This document shows positions 7,594 to 16,346 of a DNA stretch of 43,607 bases, one piece after another; the first letter of the stretch is position 1; every line of letters begins with the position of its first letter. Under the pieces are notes generated by a model. That model saw only the letters and a list, made by a program, of their open reading frames with translations. It did not search any database and was not told the DNA's origin. A program made the position numbers and the translations under genes. Source of the stretch: Candidatus Andersenbacteria bacterium RIFCSPHIGHO2_02_FULL_46_16 (GTDB lineage: Bacteria; Patescibacteriota; Andersenbacteria; UBA10190); contig MHHQ01000013.1 in assembly GCA_001817065.1 (NCBI GenBank), forward strand, positions 24,410-68,016, in the 5' to 3' direction.

Positions 7594-10500
7594 TTATTTT
7601 TGAGCAAGCCACACGACAAAGTGCCGTTCTTCTTTGAGCTTGATCTTCTCCACCTTAGCAAAGCCTGCCTTCCTTAACAAACCTTCCATTTCACTTTCGC
7701 TTAAGTCGTAGGCCATGTTAGGTAAACCTTCTTCATTGCCATTCTTGTCTCTTAACAAAAGCTGAGCAAACCGCACGTTATCTTCAGGTTTACGTTCGAC
7801 ATAAAACACCAAGTCTTTTTGCTCCTTCGAATCCCTAATGTTTAGCCGTGCCGCTACTTTCCTGTCAGGAATTTCTGAATCCCTGAATTTGTCTACATAC
7901 AAATAACCGCTTGGCTTCAGCAAGTCGTAATAAACCTTAAACGTATCAAGTAGGGCTTGTAATGTTTTTTCTTTATCTACTACTGTCTTAGTATTCCAAC
8001 CGCCTCCGGCGTATATAACGGTGTTGCCGCGGTTGAATAGCATATCAAAAGAGGATGGCGAGAAATGATGAGGCAAATCAAGCCAAGTAGATTTAGTTAC
8101 TTTGTGGTCGATGTCTAATTCTTTAAGGCTTTCATAAAACGGTTTGGTTGTTCCTTCACTCATGTCGGCGGTAGCAAGGTTGTATCCCTTTTGTAGAAGT
8201 TCGGTAGAGAAAAAGCCTGGCCCCACACAAGTATCCAGTATTGCGGACTCATTATTGATGCCAATCTTTTCGAATAGTTTTTCCATTTCTTCCACGTACG
8301 CCTTGCTGTCGTAGAGTAATTTATACTCAGTTAGCTTCCATAGTTCAGCAAAGGTCGGCGTGGTTTCCACGTCTAGTTCTTCCAGCGCGTCTTTGTCAGA
8401 TATGTATTTCATTTCCGTACCGATCGCTAAGTTTCTTTCTGCATTCGGACCGAGAGGAATGTTGAAAAACTTAAACGAGCCGCTGCCTTGCTCCTGCAAG
8501 AATAGTTTGGTGTACAGCTCACCTGCTCGGGTAACGGCATTATCGCACATGGCCGGAGTGAAGGCGACCAACATTTTGTGCTTGGCCTGTGTTTTGGGGG
8601 TTTTAACCTTCTCTGATAAATACCCAAAGCTTACCACCGGAGCCCTACCAAACAATTCGGCCAAAAACTCCGAGATTTCCACGATGCAGAACTTACCACC
8701 CGTTTTTGACTGGAATGTTTCAAAATTACAAACCTTGATTTGCTGGTTATCAAGAATGTTGATTGAGATATCGATTTCTTCGTCGGACGCAGTGTAGTCA
8801 ATAATGTCAGAAAAATATTCCTTATTTTTGCCAACAAATGACTTAAAGTTGGCGCGCAAGATTGTTTCGCGGAAGAAATAGGCGCGGCCGTTCTTGAGAA
8901 TATCCTTCTTGCCCAGCTTATATTGCTTGGCAATGTCCAGATACTCTTCTGGAACGCCTTCCGTACCGGCAAATTGCGTCAGGATTTCATCACGGTAAGA
9001 TTCAGCCGTCCGATTCGATTTATTTGCATTGGAAAGACGCAGCTCATTAATGCCGGTAGTGTCATTGGCAATAATAATGAGTTTGGCGCTAATACCATTG
9101 GCTTTCAGAGTAGCCACCACATTGCAAGCTAGCTCCCAGGTAAACAATGGAAAACTGGTCATGCCAAATTCCTCAAGCAAGCCATGAAGCCGTTCGGGCA
9201 GCAAAGGCTTAATGCTCGGCCAAAACTTATTTTCCTGCATATCTGGCACGGCTAGGAAGTGCCCACCCATAACTATCACTTCTGTCTCGCGAGGGTTATA
9301 TATTGCCGATTTTATTTTTTCAATGATCGCTGGCGCGGAATTAACAATCGCCGTGTTCTTGTAATAAATTTTATTCCTCAAAGGCTCCAGATTAGGATTC
9401 CGAATTAACCCTTTCTTCTTATCAAAAAACATTTCAATTTCGCCTAGCAGATGGTCAATATCCTCTTGGTCATTGTAGACACCCAAGCTCACACGTAAAG
9501 TTTCCTGACCCAGTTTTTCCGCAAGAGGAAAGGCGCAGTGAGCGCCATAACGGACACAGACTTTTTGTTTTGCCAAATAGTCGCCAAGTTCTTTCGTGCT
9601 GTATTCCTTCACGCCGAAGGATACCACCCCGATTTTCTGGTCTAGGCTAGTCGGGCCAAACACAATAATATCTTCTATTTGCTTCAGACCGTCTAATAAA
9701 TATGCTAATAATTCAAGCTCGTGTTTTCTTATTTCATCGAAGCCAATCGAGCGAATGAAGTTTACCGCCTTGGAAAGCCCGACAATGTTTGAAGTGTTGG
9801 GAGTCCCGCCTTCAAGTATCACGAGAGATTGGTAATATTCGGGAGAGATAACGTCCGTCTCTTTTCCATAGGTAACGGCGACGTTCTTGACCGTGCCACC
9901 ACCCACGCGCACCGGTGCTAACAAATGATGAATATCCTTAGAAGCATATAGTACTCCTACACCATCAGGTCCATACATTTTGTGACTTGAAAACGCGTAT
10001 AAATCCGCATTGTATTTTTTAACATCAACTGGCAGATGCGCTATGGATTGCGTGCCATCAATCACATACAGAATACCCTTGTTATGTCGCTTCACGATTC
10101 GGCCGATACCCTCTACATCATTGATGTTGCCTAGCACATTTGAGCAATGACCAACCGCTACAATCTTCGTTTTATCGTTAAGTACCCTTTCAATTTCCTC
10201 AATGTCGACAATACCATCTTTAAGTCCAACCATCCGTAACTTTGCACCTTTCTTTGTAAGTTTAAGATACGGCAGCATGTTGGAATGATGCTCAGACACT
10301 GAAATAATAATCTCGTCCTCCGACTGAATGTGGTCGGCGATAGAATCAACAGCAAGGTTTATGGAATCTGTCGCGTTGTTGGTAAAAACTATTTCATCTG
10401 CGTCAGCCCCGATGAACTTAGCGACGTTGTCTCGAGCTTCTTCTAATAGCTCCTTGTTGCGGATAGCGACTGCGTGCGCGCTTCTTTCGGGATTGCCTCG

Positions 10501-10620
10501 ATATTCTAAAACTTGCTCCACGGCGCGAACGACCAGATCGGGTACCTGAGTTGTGGCCGCGCTATCAAGATACGTAAGGTTATGACGACGGAAAAAGTTA
10601 AATTTTGATTTGATTTCCAT
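7594..10620 (-). CDS. Fusion protein: cysteine desulfurase-like (class V aminotransferase) + unassigned domain + SAM-dependent methyltransferase
   Basis: N-terminus has SufS/CsdA-like 'YLDSAATTQVP', PLP-Lys region 'YAFSSHKMYGPDGVGVLY' and Cys region 'VCVRYGAHCAFPLAEKLG'. C-terminus has 'AILDTCVGPGFFSTELLQKGYNLATADMS' (SAM motif I). The middle ~375 aa was not recognised. Confidence 0.85.
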   Translation of the reverse strand: MEIKSKFNFFRRHNLTYLDSAATTQVPDLVVRAVEQVLEYRGNPERSAHAVAIRNKELLEEARDNVAKFIGADADEIVFTNNATDSINLAVDSIADHIQSEDEIIISVSEHHSNMLPYLKLTKKGAKLRMVGLKDGIVDIEEIERVLNDKTKIVAVGHCSNVLGNINDVEGIGRIVKRHNKGILYVIDGTQSIAHLPVDVKKYNADLYAFSSHKMYGPDGVGVLYASKDIHHLLAPVRVGGGTVKNVAVTYGKETDVISPEYYQSLVILEGGTPNTSNIVGLSKAVNFIRSIGFDEIRKHELELLAYLLDGLKQIEDIIVFGPTSLDQKIGVVSFGVKEYSTKELGDYLAKQKVCVRYGAHCAFPLAEKLGQETLRVSLGVYNDQEDIDHLLGEIEMFFDKKKGLIRNPNLEPLRNKIYYKNTAIVNSAPAIIEKIKSAIYNPRETEVIVMGGHFLAVPDMQENKFWPSIKPLLPERLHGLLEEFGMTSFPLFTWELACNVVATLKANGISAKLIIIANDTTGINELRLSNANKSNRTAESYRDEILTQFAGTEGVPEEYLDIAKQYKLGKKDILKNGRAYFFRETILRANFKSFVGKNKEYFSDIIDYTASDEEIDISINILDNQQIKVCNFETFQSKTGGKFCIVEISEFLAELFGRAPVVSFGYLSEKVKTPKTQAKHKMLVAFTPAMCDNAVTRAGELYTKLFLQEQGSGSFKFFNIPLGPNAERNLAIGTEMKYISDKDALEELDVETTPTFAELWKLTEYKLLYDSKAYVEEMEKLFEKIGINNESAILDTCVGPGFFSTELLQKGYNLATADMSEGTTKPFYESLKELDIDHKVTKSTWLDLPHHFSPSSFDMLFNRGNTVIYAGGGWNTKTVVDKEKTLQALLDTFKVYYDLLKPSGYLYVDKFRDSEIPDRKVAARLNIRDSKEQKDLVFYVERKPEDNVRFAQLLLRDKNGNEEGLPNMAYDLSESEMEGLLRKAGFAKVEKIKLKEERHFVVWLAQK

Positions 10621-10703
10621 CGTCTAAAATGCCGTTAAAATACTTGTTTGCGTAGAATAGTTATTGCACCAATAATGCGTCAATTTTGTCTCTTGATCAA
10701 GCT

Positions 10704-10727
10704 AACTCGTCATCGAACTCGTCATCG
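10704..10727. repeat. 12-bp direct repeat, two copies (aactcgtcatcg)
   Basis: Perfect tandem duplication directly upstream of the recombinase gene. Confidence 0.85.
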
Positions 10728-10786
10728 ACTTACCTACAGTTTGAGCCTGGACTTGTATGCAAGACAGCGGCACTGTTCCTGCTACC

Positions 10787-12118
10787 ATGGTTAATATTAA
10801 CTACTGCCTATACGCCAGAAAAAGTACCGAAAGTGATGAATTACAAGCCCTTTCGATTGATTCGCAGATTAAGGAGATGTTGGCACTAGCAGAACGTGAT
10901 GGCGTTACGGTAAAAGAAATCAGGCGTGAAAGCCACTCGGCCAAAGAGTCGTTTACGAGGCCGGTGTTTTTACAACTGATTCAGGATATTCGTGCCGGAC
11001 AGTTTGGTGGCATTCTCACGTGGGCGCCTGATCGCCTATCGCGTAACGCTGGTGATCTTGGTGCTTTAGTCGACCTTATGGATCAAGGGCGATTAGAGGA
11101 AATTAGAACCCACGGTCAGATTTTTCATAATTCCCCAAATGAAAAATTCCTACTCATGATTTTATGTAGCCAAGCGAAACTAGAAAACGATAATCGAAGC
11201 GTCAATGTAAAGCGAGGACTGCGTGCCAAATGTGAGATGGGCTATCGCCCAGGCATTACGCCTTTAGGATATATAAATCTTAAATATGAGATCAAAGGAC
11301 AGAAAAAAGTTGTTCTTGATCCTAAGCGTGCACCAGTAATAAAAGAAATGTTCGAAAAGGCGGCTTTGGGTTGTAGCGGCCGCGACCTACTACATTGGAT
11401 GAATGAGATTAAGGGTTTCCGCACCAAGACTGACAAAAAAGTGGCGCTATCAGCTATCTACGTGATGTTACACAACCCGTACTATTCTGGCCGCTTTGAA
11501 TACCCTAAAGCCGGCGGCAAGTGGTACAAGGTTAAGCATCAATCAATAGTGACTAGAAAACTTTGGAAAGAAGTGCAGGAAAAATTAACGGTTGATCCGA
11601 AATCAAAGCCAGGCACTAAGGTTTTTGACTTCACAAAAATGCTAACGTGCGGAAGTTGCGGATCAGGTGTGACAGCTGAAGAAAAATGCAAGGACATAAT
11701 TGATGGCACAAAACGGCGGTACGTCTATTATCACTGCACCAGAGCCAGAAACTTAAACTGCAAGGAGCCGTATATTCGCGAAGAAGCCCTGGTTAATCAG
11801 TTAGTAAACATTATCGACAAAGTGGATATCGATAAGCTAGCGGTCGAGAATAGATTCACCGAAGACCTAATCCGCTATCGTGGGTTTATGGAAAGCGTGC
11901 TCAAGAAAAGCGGCCAGGTAATGACGGCAACGAATATTGATATTCGCGACTATGCCAAACATATTCTTATGACGGGCAAGCGCGAGGATAAGCAAGCTAT
12001 CATGGCTTGTGTTACTACAACGCTTTATCTAACACAAAAACGAATTATGTTAAAACGAGTTACTTCCGCAAAACAACGTACCAACCTGGATGATAAGGTC
12101 CATGAGTACCATCCATAA
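10787..12118 (+). CDS. Large serine recombinase (resolvase + recombinase + zinc ribbon domains)
   Basis: 'YCLYARKSTE', 'TWAPDRLSRNAGDLG', 'NEKFLLMILCSQAKLENDNRS', 'CGSCGSGVTAEEKCK...YYHCTR..NLNCKEP'. Start taken at MVNINYCLYARKS. Confidence 0.92.
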   Translation: MVNINYCLYARKSTESDELQALSIDSQIKEMLALAERDGVTVKEIRRESHSAKESFTRPVFLQLIQDIRAGQFGGILTWAPDRLSRNAGDLGALVDLMDQGRLEEIRTHGQIFHNSPNEKFLLMILCSQAKLENDNRSVNVKRGLRAKCEMGYRPGITPLGYINLKYEIKGQKKVVLDPKRAPVIKEMFEKAALGCSGRDLLHWMNEIKGFRTKTDKKVALSAIYVMLHNPYYSGRFEYPKAGGKWYKVKHQSIVTRKLWKEVQEKLTVDPKSKPGTKVFDFTKMLTCGSCGSGVTAEEKCKDIIDGTKRRYVYYHCTRARNLNCKEPYIREEALVNQLVNIIDKVDIDKLAVENRFTEDLIRYRGFMESVLKKSGQVMTATNIDIRDYAKHILMTGKREDKQAIMACVTTTLYLTQKRIMLKRVTSAKQRTNLDDKVHEYHP

Positions 12119-12860
12119 TTTTTGTAATATCCAAGGTGGAGTAAATTTGCAGTTGCTTAGCTTGACCATAGTGGAGGGCAGGTAGACCATCGTATGCGCT
12201 AGGGTTTTCTGTATAATATCCAGCCACTTGGTTTAAGAAAAATAAGGTACACGACCCTGACTCATCGGTAATTTCTTTTACGGAACGAAAGACATAGCCC
12301 TCGTTTGTTAGTGTTTGATAAATATCCGGTGCGGTTTCCTGTGGATTACCAAAAGTATGGGCAATGGTACTAGTAAAATCCAATCCTGCACTTGTTTTAA
12401 CGTGTGGCAATGCGCCAAAATCTTCTACTATATTATCTGTAATTCTTCGCGACCAATCAACTACTGGGTAATGACAAAAAGTATACAATAGTGATTCGGT
12501 GTCACGCAGGCAGACTATGGTCGAGAAAAAGTCAGCATTTGATACATACCAAATAGTGCCGTCAATCGGATCCAGTGTTAGCGTTAATCCGTTTGTGCCT
12601 TTAAACTTAGCCACTGATGGTGTATCTTCTTCGGCAATAAGTTGGCATTCAACTAATTTTGTTTTAGCCATTTCTTGAAGGATAGCTTCTTGCACGGCGA
12701 GATCAGCATCGGTGACTATATCAATACCGCGTATGCCTGTTTTGTGCTTATAATGAGTTTGAACATTGGGGCGTAATTGCAAAGCTAATTTACCAGCCCG
12801 TTTAATTACTGGTTCAAGTGCGATAAGGATATTTATGTATTCGTCGGTATTACCAATCAT
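12060..12860 (-). CDS. Inositol monophosphatase-family protein
   Basis: 'DIVTDADLAVQEAIL', 'LIAEEDT', 'LTLDPIDGTIWYVSNADFFSTIVCL' (FIG superfamily metal-binding motifs). Confidence 0.85.
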   Translation of the reverse strand: MIGNTDEYINILIALEPVIKRAGKLALQLRPNVQTHYKHKTGIRGIDIVTDADLAVQEAILQEMAKTKLVECQLIAEEDTPSVAKFKGTNGLTLTLDPIDGTIWYVSNADFFSTIVCLRDTESLLYTFCHYPVVDWSRRITDNIVEDFGALPHVKTSAGLDFTSTIAHTFGNPQETAPDIYQTLTNEGYVFRSVKEITDESGSCTLFFLNQVAGYYTENPSAYDGLPALHYGQAKQLQIYSTLDITKIMDGTHGPYHPGWYVVLRK

Positions 12861-13387
12861 ATCTTTTGAATAAGTTTATCCATTTGTTGAGGTGAGGTTG
12901 CTCTTAAAATCCGTGATTGATCTACTCCTTGCAAAGCAGCTTCCACATCCTTTCTCTCGCCTCTACTAAACACTAGCCAAAGAAATTTCAAATCCAGTTT
13001 TTCTAGCGCTTCTAGTGGTAATTCGGGCCGGCTTACTCTGCGATGCTTAAACCAACGCAGAAATACACGCCAGGCGCATAGTAAACCAGAGTAATCAAGA
13101 TAGATTATAATATCCGCCATTCTTACGCGATCAGCCATTTTGGCATCAATATAGCCTTCTGTGATCCATTGTTCTTGTTCCAGCAGTTTTGCATGTTGGT
13201 CAAGATACTCTTTCTCCGGAACTGCTTCCCAAGCGCCTTTCCAAAATATTTTGTCCATATGGATCACTGGCAAATTGAGTTTTTCGCCAAGATGGCGAGC
13301 AAGAAGACTTTTTCCCGAACCACTAATTCCTACGATCGCGATTTTGCTAGGATTCGTGATAGCTGATATTTGTGTAGGCTTTTGCAT
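12857..13387 (-). CDS. P-loop kinase / adenylate-kinase-like (topology modulation/FlaR-like) protein
   Basis: Walker A 'IAIVGISGSGKSLLARHLGEKLNLPVIHMDKIFW', 'WITEGYIDAK...ADIIIYLD'. Confidence 0.75.
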   Translation of the reverse strand: MQKPTQISAITNPSKIAIVGISGSGKSLLARHLGEKLNLPVIHMDKIFWKGAWEAVPEKEYLDQHAKLLEQEQWITEGYIDAKMADRVRMADIIIYLDYSGLLCAWRVFLRWFKHRRVSRPELPLEALEKLDLKFLWLVFSRGERKDVEAALQGVDQSRILRATSPQQMDKLIQKI

Positions 13388-13427
13388 TGGATAGGAAATG
13401 GTCGCGTTTAGGGCCTGTTTTTAGTGT

Positions 13428-13498
13428 TCCGGGACGTGGATTCGAACCACGATTAGGAGGACCAAAACCTCCCGTCCTGCCGTTAGACGATCCCGGAA
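13428..13498 (-). tRNA. tRNA-Gln (UUG), no encoded CCA
   Basis: Minus strand TCCGGGATCGTCTAACGGCAGGACGGGAGGTTTTGGTCCTCCTAATCGTGGTTCGAATCCACGTCCCGGA. Canonical cloverleaf, anticodon TTG. Confidence 0.93.
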
Positions 13499-13661
13499 TA
13501 TCTTAGCACTTACAACTTACCCCAAAAAACCCCTAATTATCAACTTTTCCCTCCCTCAATTTGGCCTTAGTTATTTGTCATTGAATTGACATTCGGTTTT
13601 TGGATTTAATTATTTATGATTTGTTTCGGATTTCTCTATTTCGGATTTCGGATTTTCTTAC

Positions 13662-15140
13662 TTATCCAAACACTTCCTTCACCGTCTCGTAAAACTGTTC
13701 TTCTCTGGACTTGCCATTGCCGCTATTGCTCTGTCCACTGCTCGGGCTCGCTTCGTCTAAGATAAACACCGCTTCTGTTTTAACTCCCAACAAAACTTCC
13801 AGTGCCTCTTCCACCATCTCTTTATTCCGGGGTGTACTAAAAAAATTACGGTGCAGCGAGTATCGCGCGCGCAAATCAACTCGTCCTTCACTACCGGCAA
13901 TCGGTTCAATCGCGCGCAAGAATGTCGCCGCGACCGGATTCTTGCTTTTAACTGCTTCTATCAATTGCGACCATATTTTCGCTACCTTTTCTACTCCTTG
14001 CTGATTAGCCTTATTCTCGGCTGGTTTATTGGAAGTTGGCAATGACTTACTTTCCTGCTGAGGCTGCTGGAGAAGCGCTTCTTTCTTTTCTGTCGGCCTA
14101 CCTCCCCCTTGTACTGGTCCCTGCGTCGTGCATATGGTCAATATAGCAAGATGTAACGCAATCTGCGGTTGTGGCACATAATCTAAGTCTTGTCTGGCCT
14201 GCAACAATGCCCGTATGATAGCAGTCCAGCGCCCGGCCTCACTCGAATTTTTTGCGATCGCTGCTAAGGCCTTATCTCTAGCCCGACGAATACTTTCCTG
14301 TAAAAATTGTTCCGGGTCATGGCCGCCATTGCAGGCAGTATCAACCGCCGTCAACGCTGCTGCGCTTTCCCCCCTTAGCATTGCTCCTAGAAAATCTTCC
14401 AGGACCGAATCAGGCGGCAAGCCTAACAATTCCATCAACGCTTCCTTCTTCAGCTCATTCTCTTGCAGCGTAAGCAGTTGACCCAGTAAAGACTCAGCAT
14501 CGCGGTAGCACCCATCAGACCGCTCAATAATAAAATCCATTACTCCGTCTTCCGCCTGCCTCTTTTCCTGCTTCAGTAAGAATCGTAGCCGCTCCATCAT
14601 CTCCTCCCGGGACGCGCGCTTAAAGCGGTATACTTGGCAGCGCGACAAGATTGTCGGCAGCACCTTATGCAATTCCGTCGTCGCTAATATAAATATGGCG
14701 TGCTTGACTGGCTCTTCTAATGTTTTAAGCAAGGCTGCCGCCGCTTCCGGTGTTAGCATGTGAACTTCATCAACTATATATACTTTGTACTTTCCCATGC
14801 TCGGTGCGGAAGCAATCCGGTCCCGCAGCGCTCGGATGTCATCAATTCCGCGGTTGCTGGCGGCGTCAATTTCAATCACGTCAATATTTCGCCCCGCTGC
14901 CATCGCTTGGCAAGATTCGCATTGGCCACACGGCTCTGCCCCAGTTGCTTTCTCGCAATTTAACCGCTTCGCCAGAATTCTGGCCGTTGTCGTCTTGCCT
15001 GTGCCCCGCGGTCCGTAAAACAAATACGCGTGCGTTAAGCGATTCCTCACAATCGCTGCTTGCAGCGTGTCTGTCACGTGTTTTTGCCCCGTCACCTCGC
15101 TAAAAATAGCCGGCCTGTATTGGCGATATAATGTGGTCAC
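13662..15140 (-). CDS. dnaX: DNA polymerase III subunit gamma/tau
   Basis: 'LYRQYRPAIFSEVTGQKHVTDTLQAAI', 'AYLFYGPRGTGKTTTARILAKRLNC', 'VYIVDEVHMLTPEAAAALLKTLEEP'. Confidence 0.97.
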   Translation of the reverse strand: MTTLYRQYRPAIFSEVTGQKHVTDTLQAAIVRNRLTHAYLFYGPRGTGKTTTARILAKRLNCEKATGAEPCGQCESCQAMAAGRNIDVIEIDAASNRGIDDIRALRDRIASAPSMGKYKVYIVDEVHMLTPEAAAALLKTLEEPVKHAIFILATTELHKVLPTILSRCQVYRFKRASREEMMERLRFLLKQEKRQAEDGVMDFIIERSDGCYRDAESLLGQLLTLQENELKKEALMELLGLPPDSVLEDFLGAMLRGESAAALTAVDTACNGGHDPEQFLQESIRRARDKALAAIAKNSSEAGRWTAIIRALLQARQDLDYVPQPQIALHLAILTICTTQGPVQGGGRPTEKKEALLQQPQQESKSLPTSNKPAENKANQQGVEKVAKIWSQLIEAVKSKNPVAATFLRAIEPIAGSEGRVDLRARYSLHRNFFSTPRNKEMVEEALEVLLGVKTEAVFILDEASPSSGQSNSGNGKSREEQFYETVKEVFG

Positions 15141-15154
15141 AAAACGAGTTTATC

Positions 15155-15667
15155 CTACGCCTTCACTTCTCTCAAGACCCGGGTTGGTTTCTTAAATATC
15201 AAGAACTTACTGCCAGCAAAATTCAGAAACAAAATAATGCCAATTGCTAACACTTTTGCCGCATTATCTTTTTGGTCACCAAAAAGTTCCTGAACAATCG
15301 GCACCTGAAAAGTAAACATGGAAACAAGTAATTGGTTAAATACCCAGGTAAAAAAGTTCAGCGTAAAATAACCAACCCATTGTTTAGCCACTTGCTTGCT
15401 AGAATCTCTAAAAGTCCAGTACTTATTAAACAAAAAGTTGCTAATAATCGCCAGCAAGACACTGATGTTATTAGCCACAATAATTTGCTGACCAAATACC
15501 ATATAGGACGCAACAAACCCTATCCCTCGAGTCAAGAAGTTGTAGGTGCTGAAATCTACTACTGCCCCAATCACGCCAGTTACACCGAACTTAATAAATT
15601 GTTTACCACTATTTTGGTACCGGGTGGGTAATTTACCAACCATTTCGTCGATCTTCTCTCTTAGCAT
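15155..15667 (-). CDS. GtrA-family membrane protein
   Basis: 'FIKFGVTGVIGAVVDFSTYNFLTRGIG...ISVLLAIISNFLFNKYWTF'. Confidence 0.85.
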   Translation of the reverse strand: MLREKIDEMVGKLPTRYQNSGKQFIKFGVTGVIGAVVDFSTYNFLTRGIGFVASYMVFGQQIIVANNISVLLAIISNFLFNKYWTFRDSSKQVAKQWVGYFTLNFFTWVFNQLLVSMFTFQVPIVQELFGDQKDNAAKVLAIGIILFLNFAGSKFLIFKKPTRVLREVKA

Positions 15668-15685
15668 GATTGCTAAATTTTCTGC

Positions 15686-16216
15686 TTAATGATGTATAAC
15701 GTGTTCAACTGCCCCCCACTCTGCCTCGCCGTTCTCCGGCAGCAGAATAGTTACCTCGTCCCCTTCCTCTGCTTTATAGAATGTCACACTGGCCAGTAAA
15801 ATTTTATAATTCTTTTCTGCCGTCTCCACATTGAAATTGCCATGCTCGTCAATACGCAGCGGTCCGCTTACTCGCCGTCTCTCCACCGGACTTATTTGTT
15901 TGTAAACAAACGATCCATCCACACCAATTGTCAGCTTTAGTATATCGCCCTCAACCAGTTTGGACTTAGATGCATAGTTAGGTGGCACCGGATATTCTTC
16001 GCCATTGTTGCCCTGCATGTTTTGCCCATCAAACACTCCTTCCACTACTTTTTCACCGCTGATGCTTTCTTCGTATCCCCGGCTGTTACTGCCCTTTTTA
16101 GCAATTAATCCCTCATTCTCTTCTAGGGCTTGTCGCACATACTGAATATTGCGCTCTGCTTCATCCAGGCGTTGTTTAATTAGCGCTAAAGTACGATTGT
16201 CTGTTTTGGTTTCCAT
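15686..16216 (-). CDS. Conserved-looking hypothetical protein (N-terminal helix, C-terminal beta-rich)
   Basis: 177-aa ORF from METKTDNRTLALIKQRLDEAERN; the track start at 16258 is likely too long. Length and codon pattern support coding. Confidence 0.7.
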   Translation of the reverse strand: METKTDNRTLALIKQRLDEAERNIQYVRQALEENEGLIAKKGSNSRGYEESISGEKVVEGVFDGQNMQGNNGEEYPVPPNYASKSKLVEGDILKLTIGVDGSFVYKQISPVERRRVSGPLRIDEHGNFNVETAEKNYKILLASVTFYKAEEGDEVTILLPENGEAEWGAVEHVIHH

Positions 16217-16346
16217 ACTAATGTTTGTTTTACAATAATTATATCCTCTACATTTCATGATAAACTATAGTTAATGATAAACAAAATCCCCTTCACAAGG
16301 CGTCGTCCGGTAACCGCGCTGCTCTTCAAGTGCTAATGATGCTCTT

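Noticed and set aside
8360-8972. ORFs overlapping the fusion gene on both strands
   Set aside because: They lie within the well-supported 1008-aa CDS and lack domain features.
12068-12100. Similarity of 'GCAAAACAA...ACCAACCTGGATGATAAGG' to 5896-5929 'GCAAAGCAA...ACCAATCTGAACGACAAGG'
   Set aside because: Short and gapped, and the phosphatase reading of this stretch (YHPGWYVV) looks natural. Could be a shared attachment core, but too weak to claim by eye.
13621-13658. Repeated TTTCGGATTT words in the tRNA-Gln/dnaX gap
   Set aside because: Short, AT-rich low-complexity intergenic sequence; no regular spacing, not a CRISPR array.
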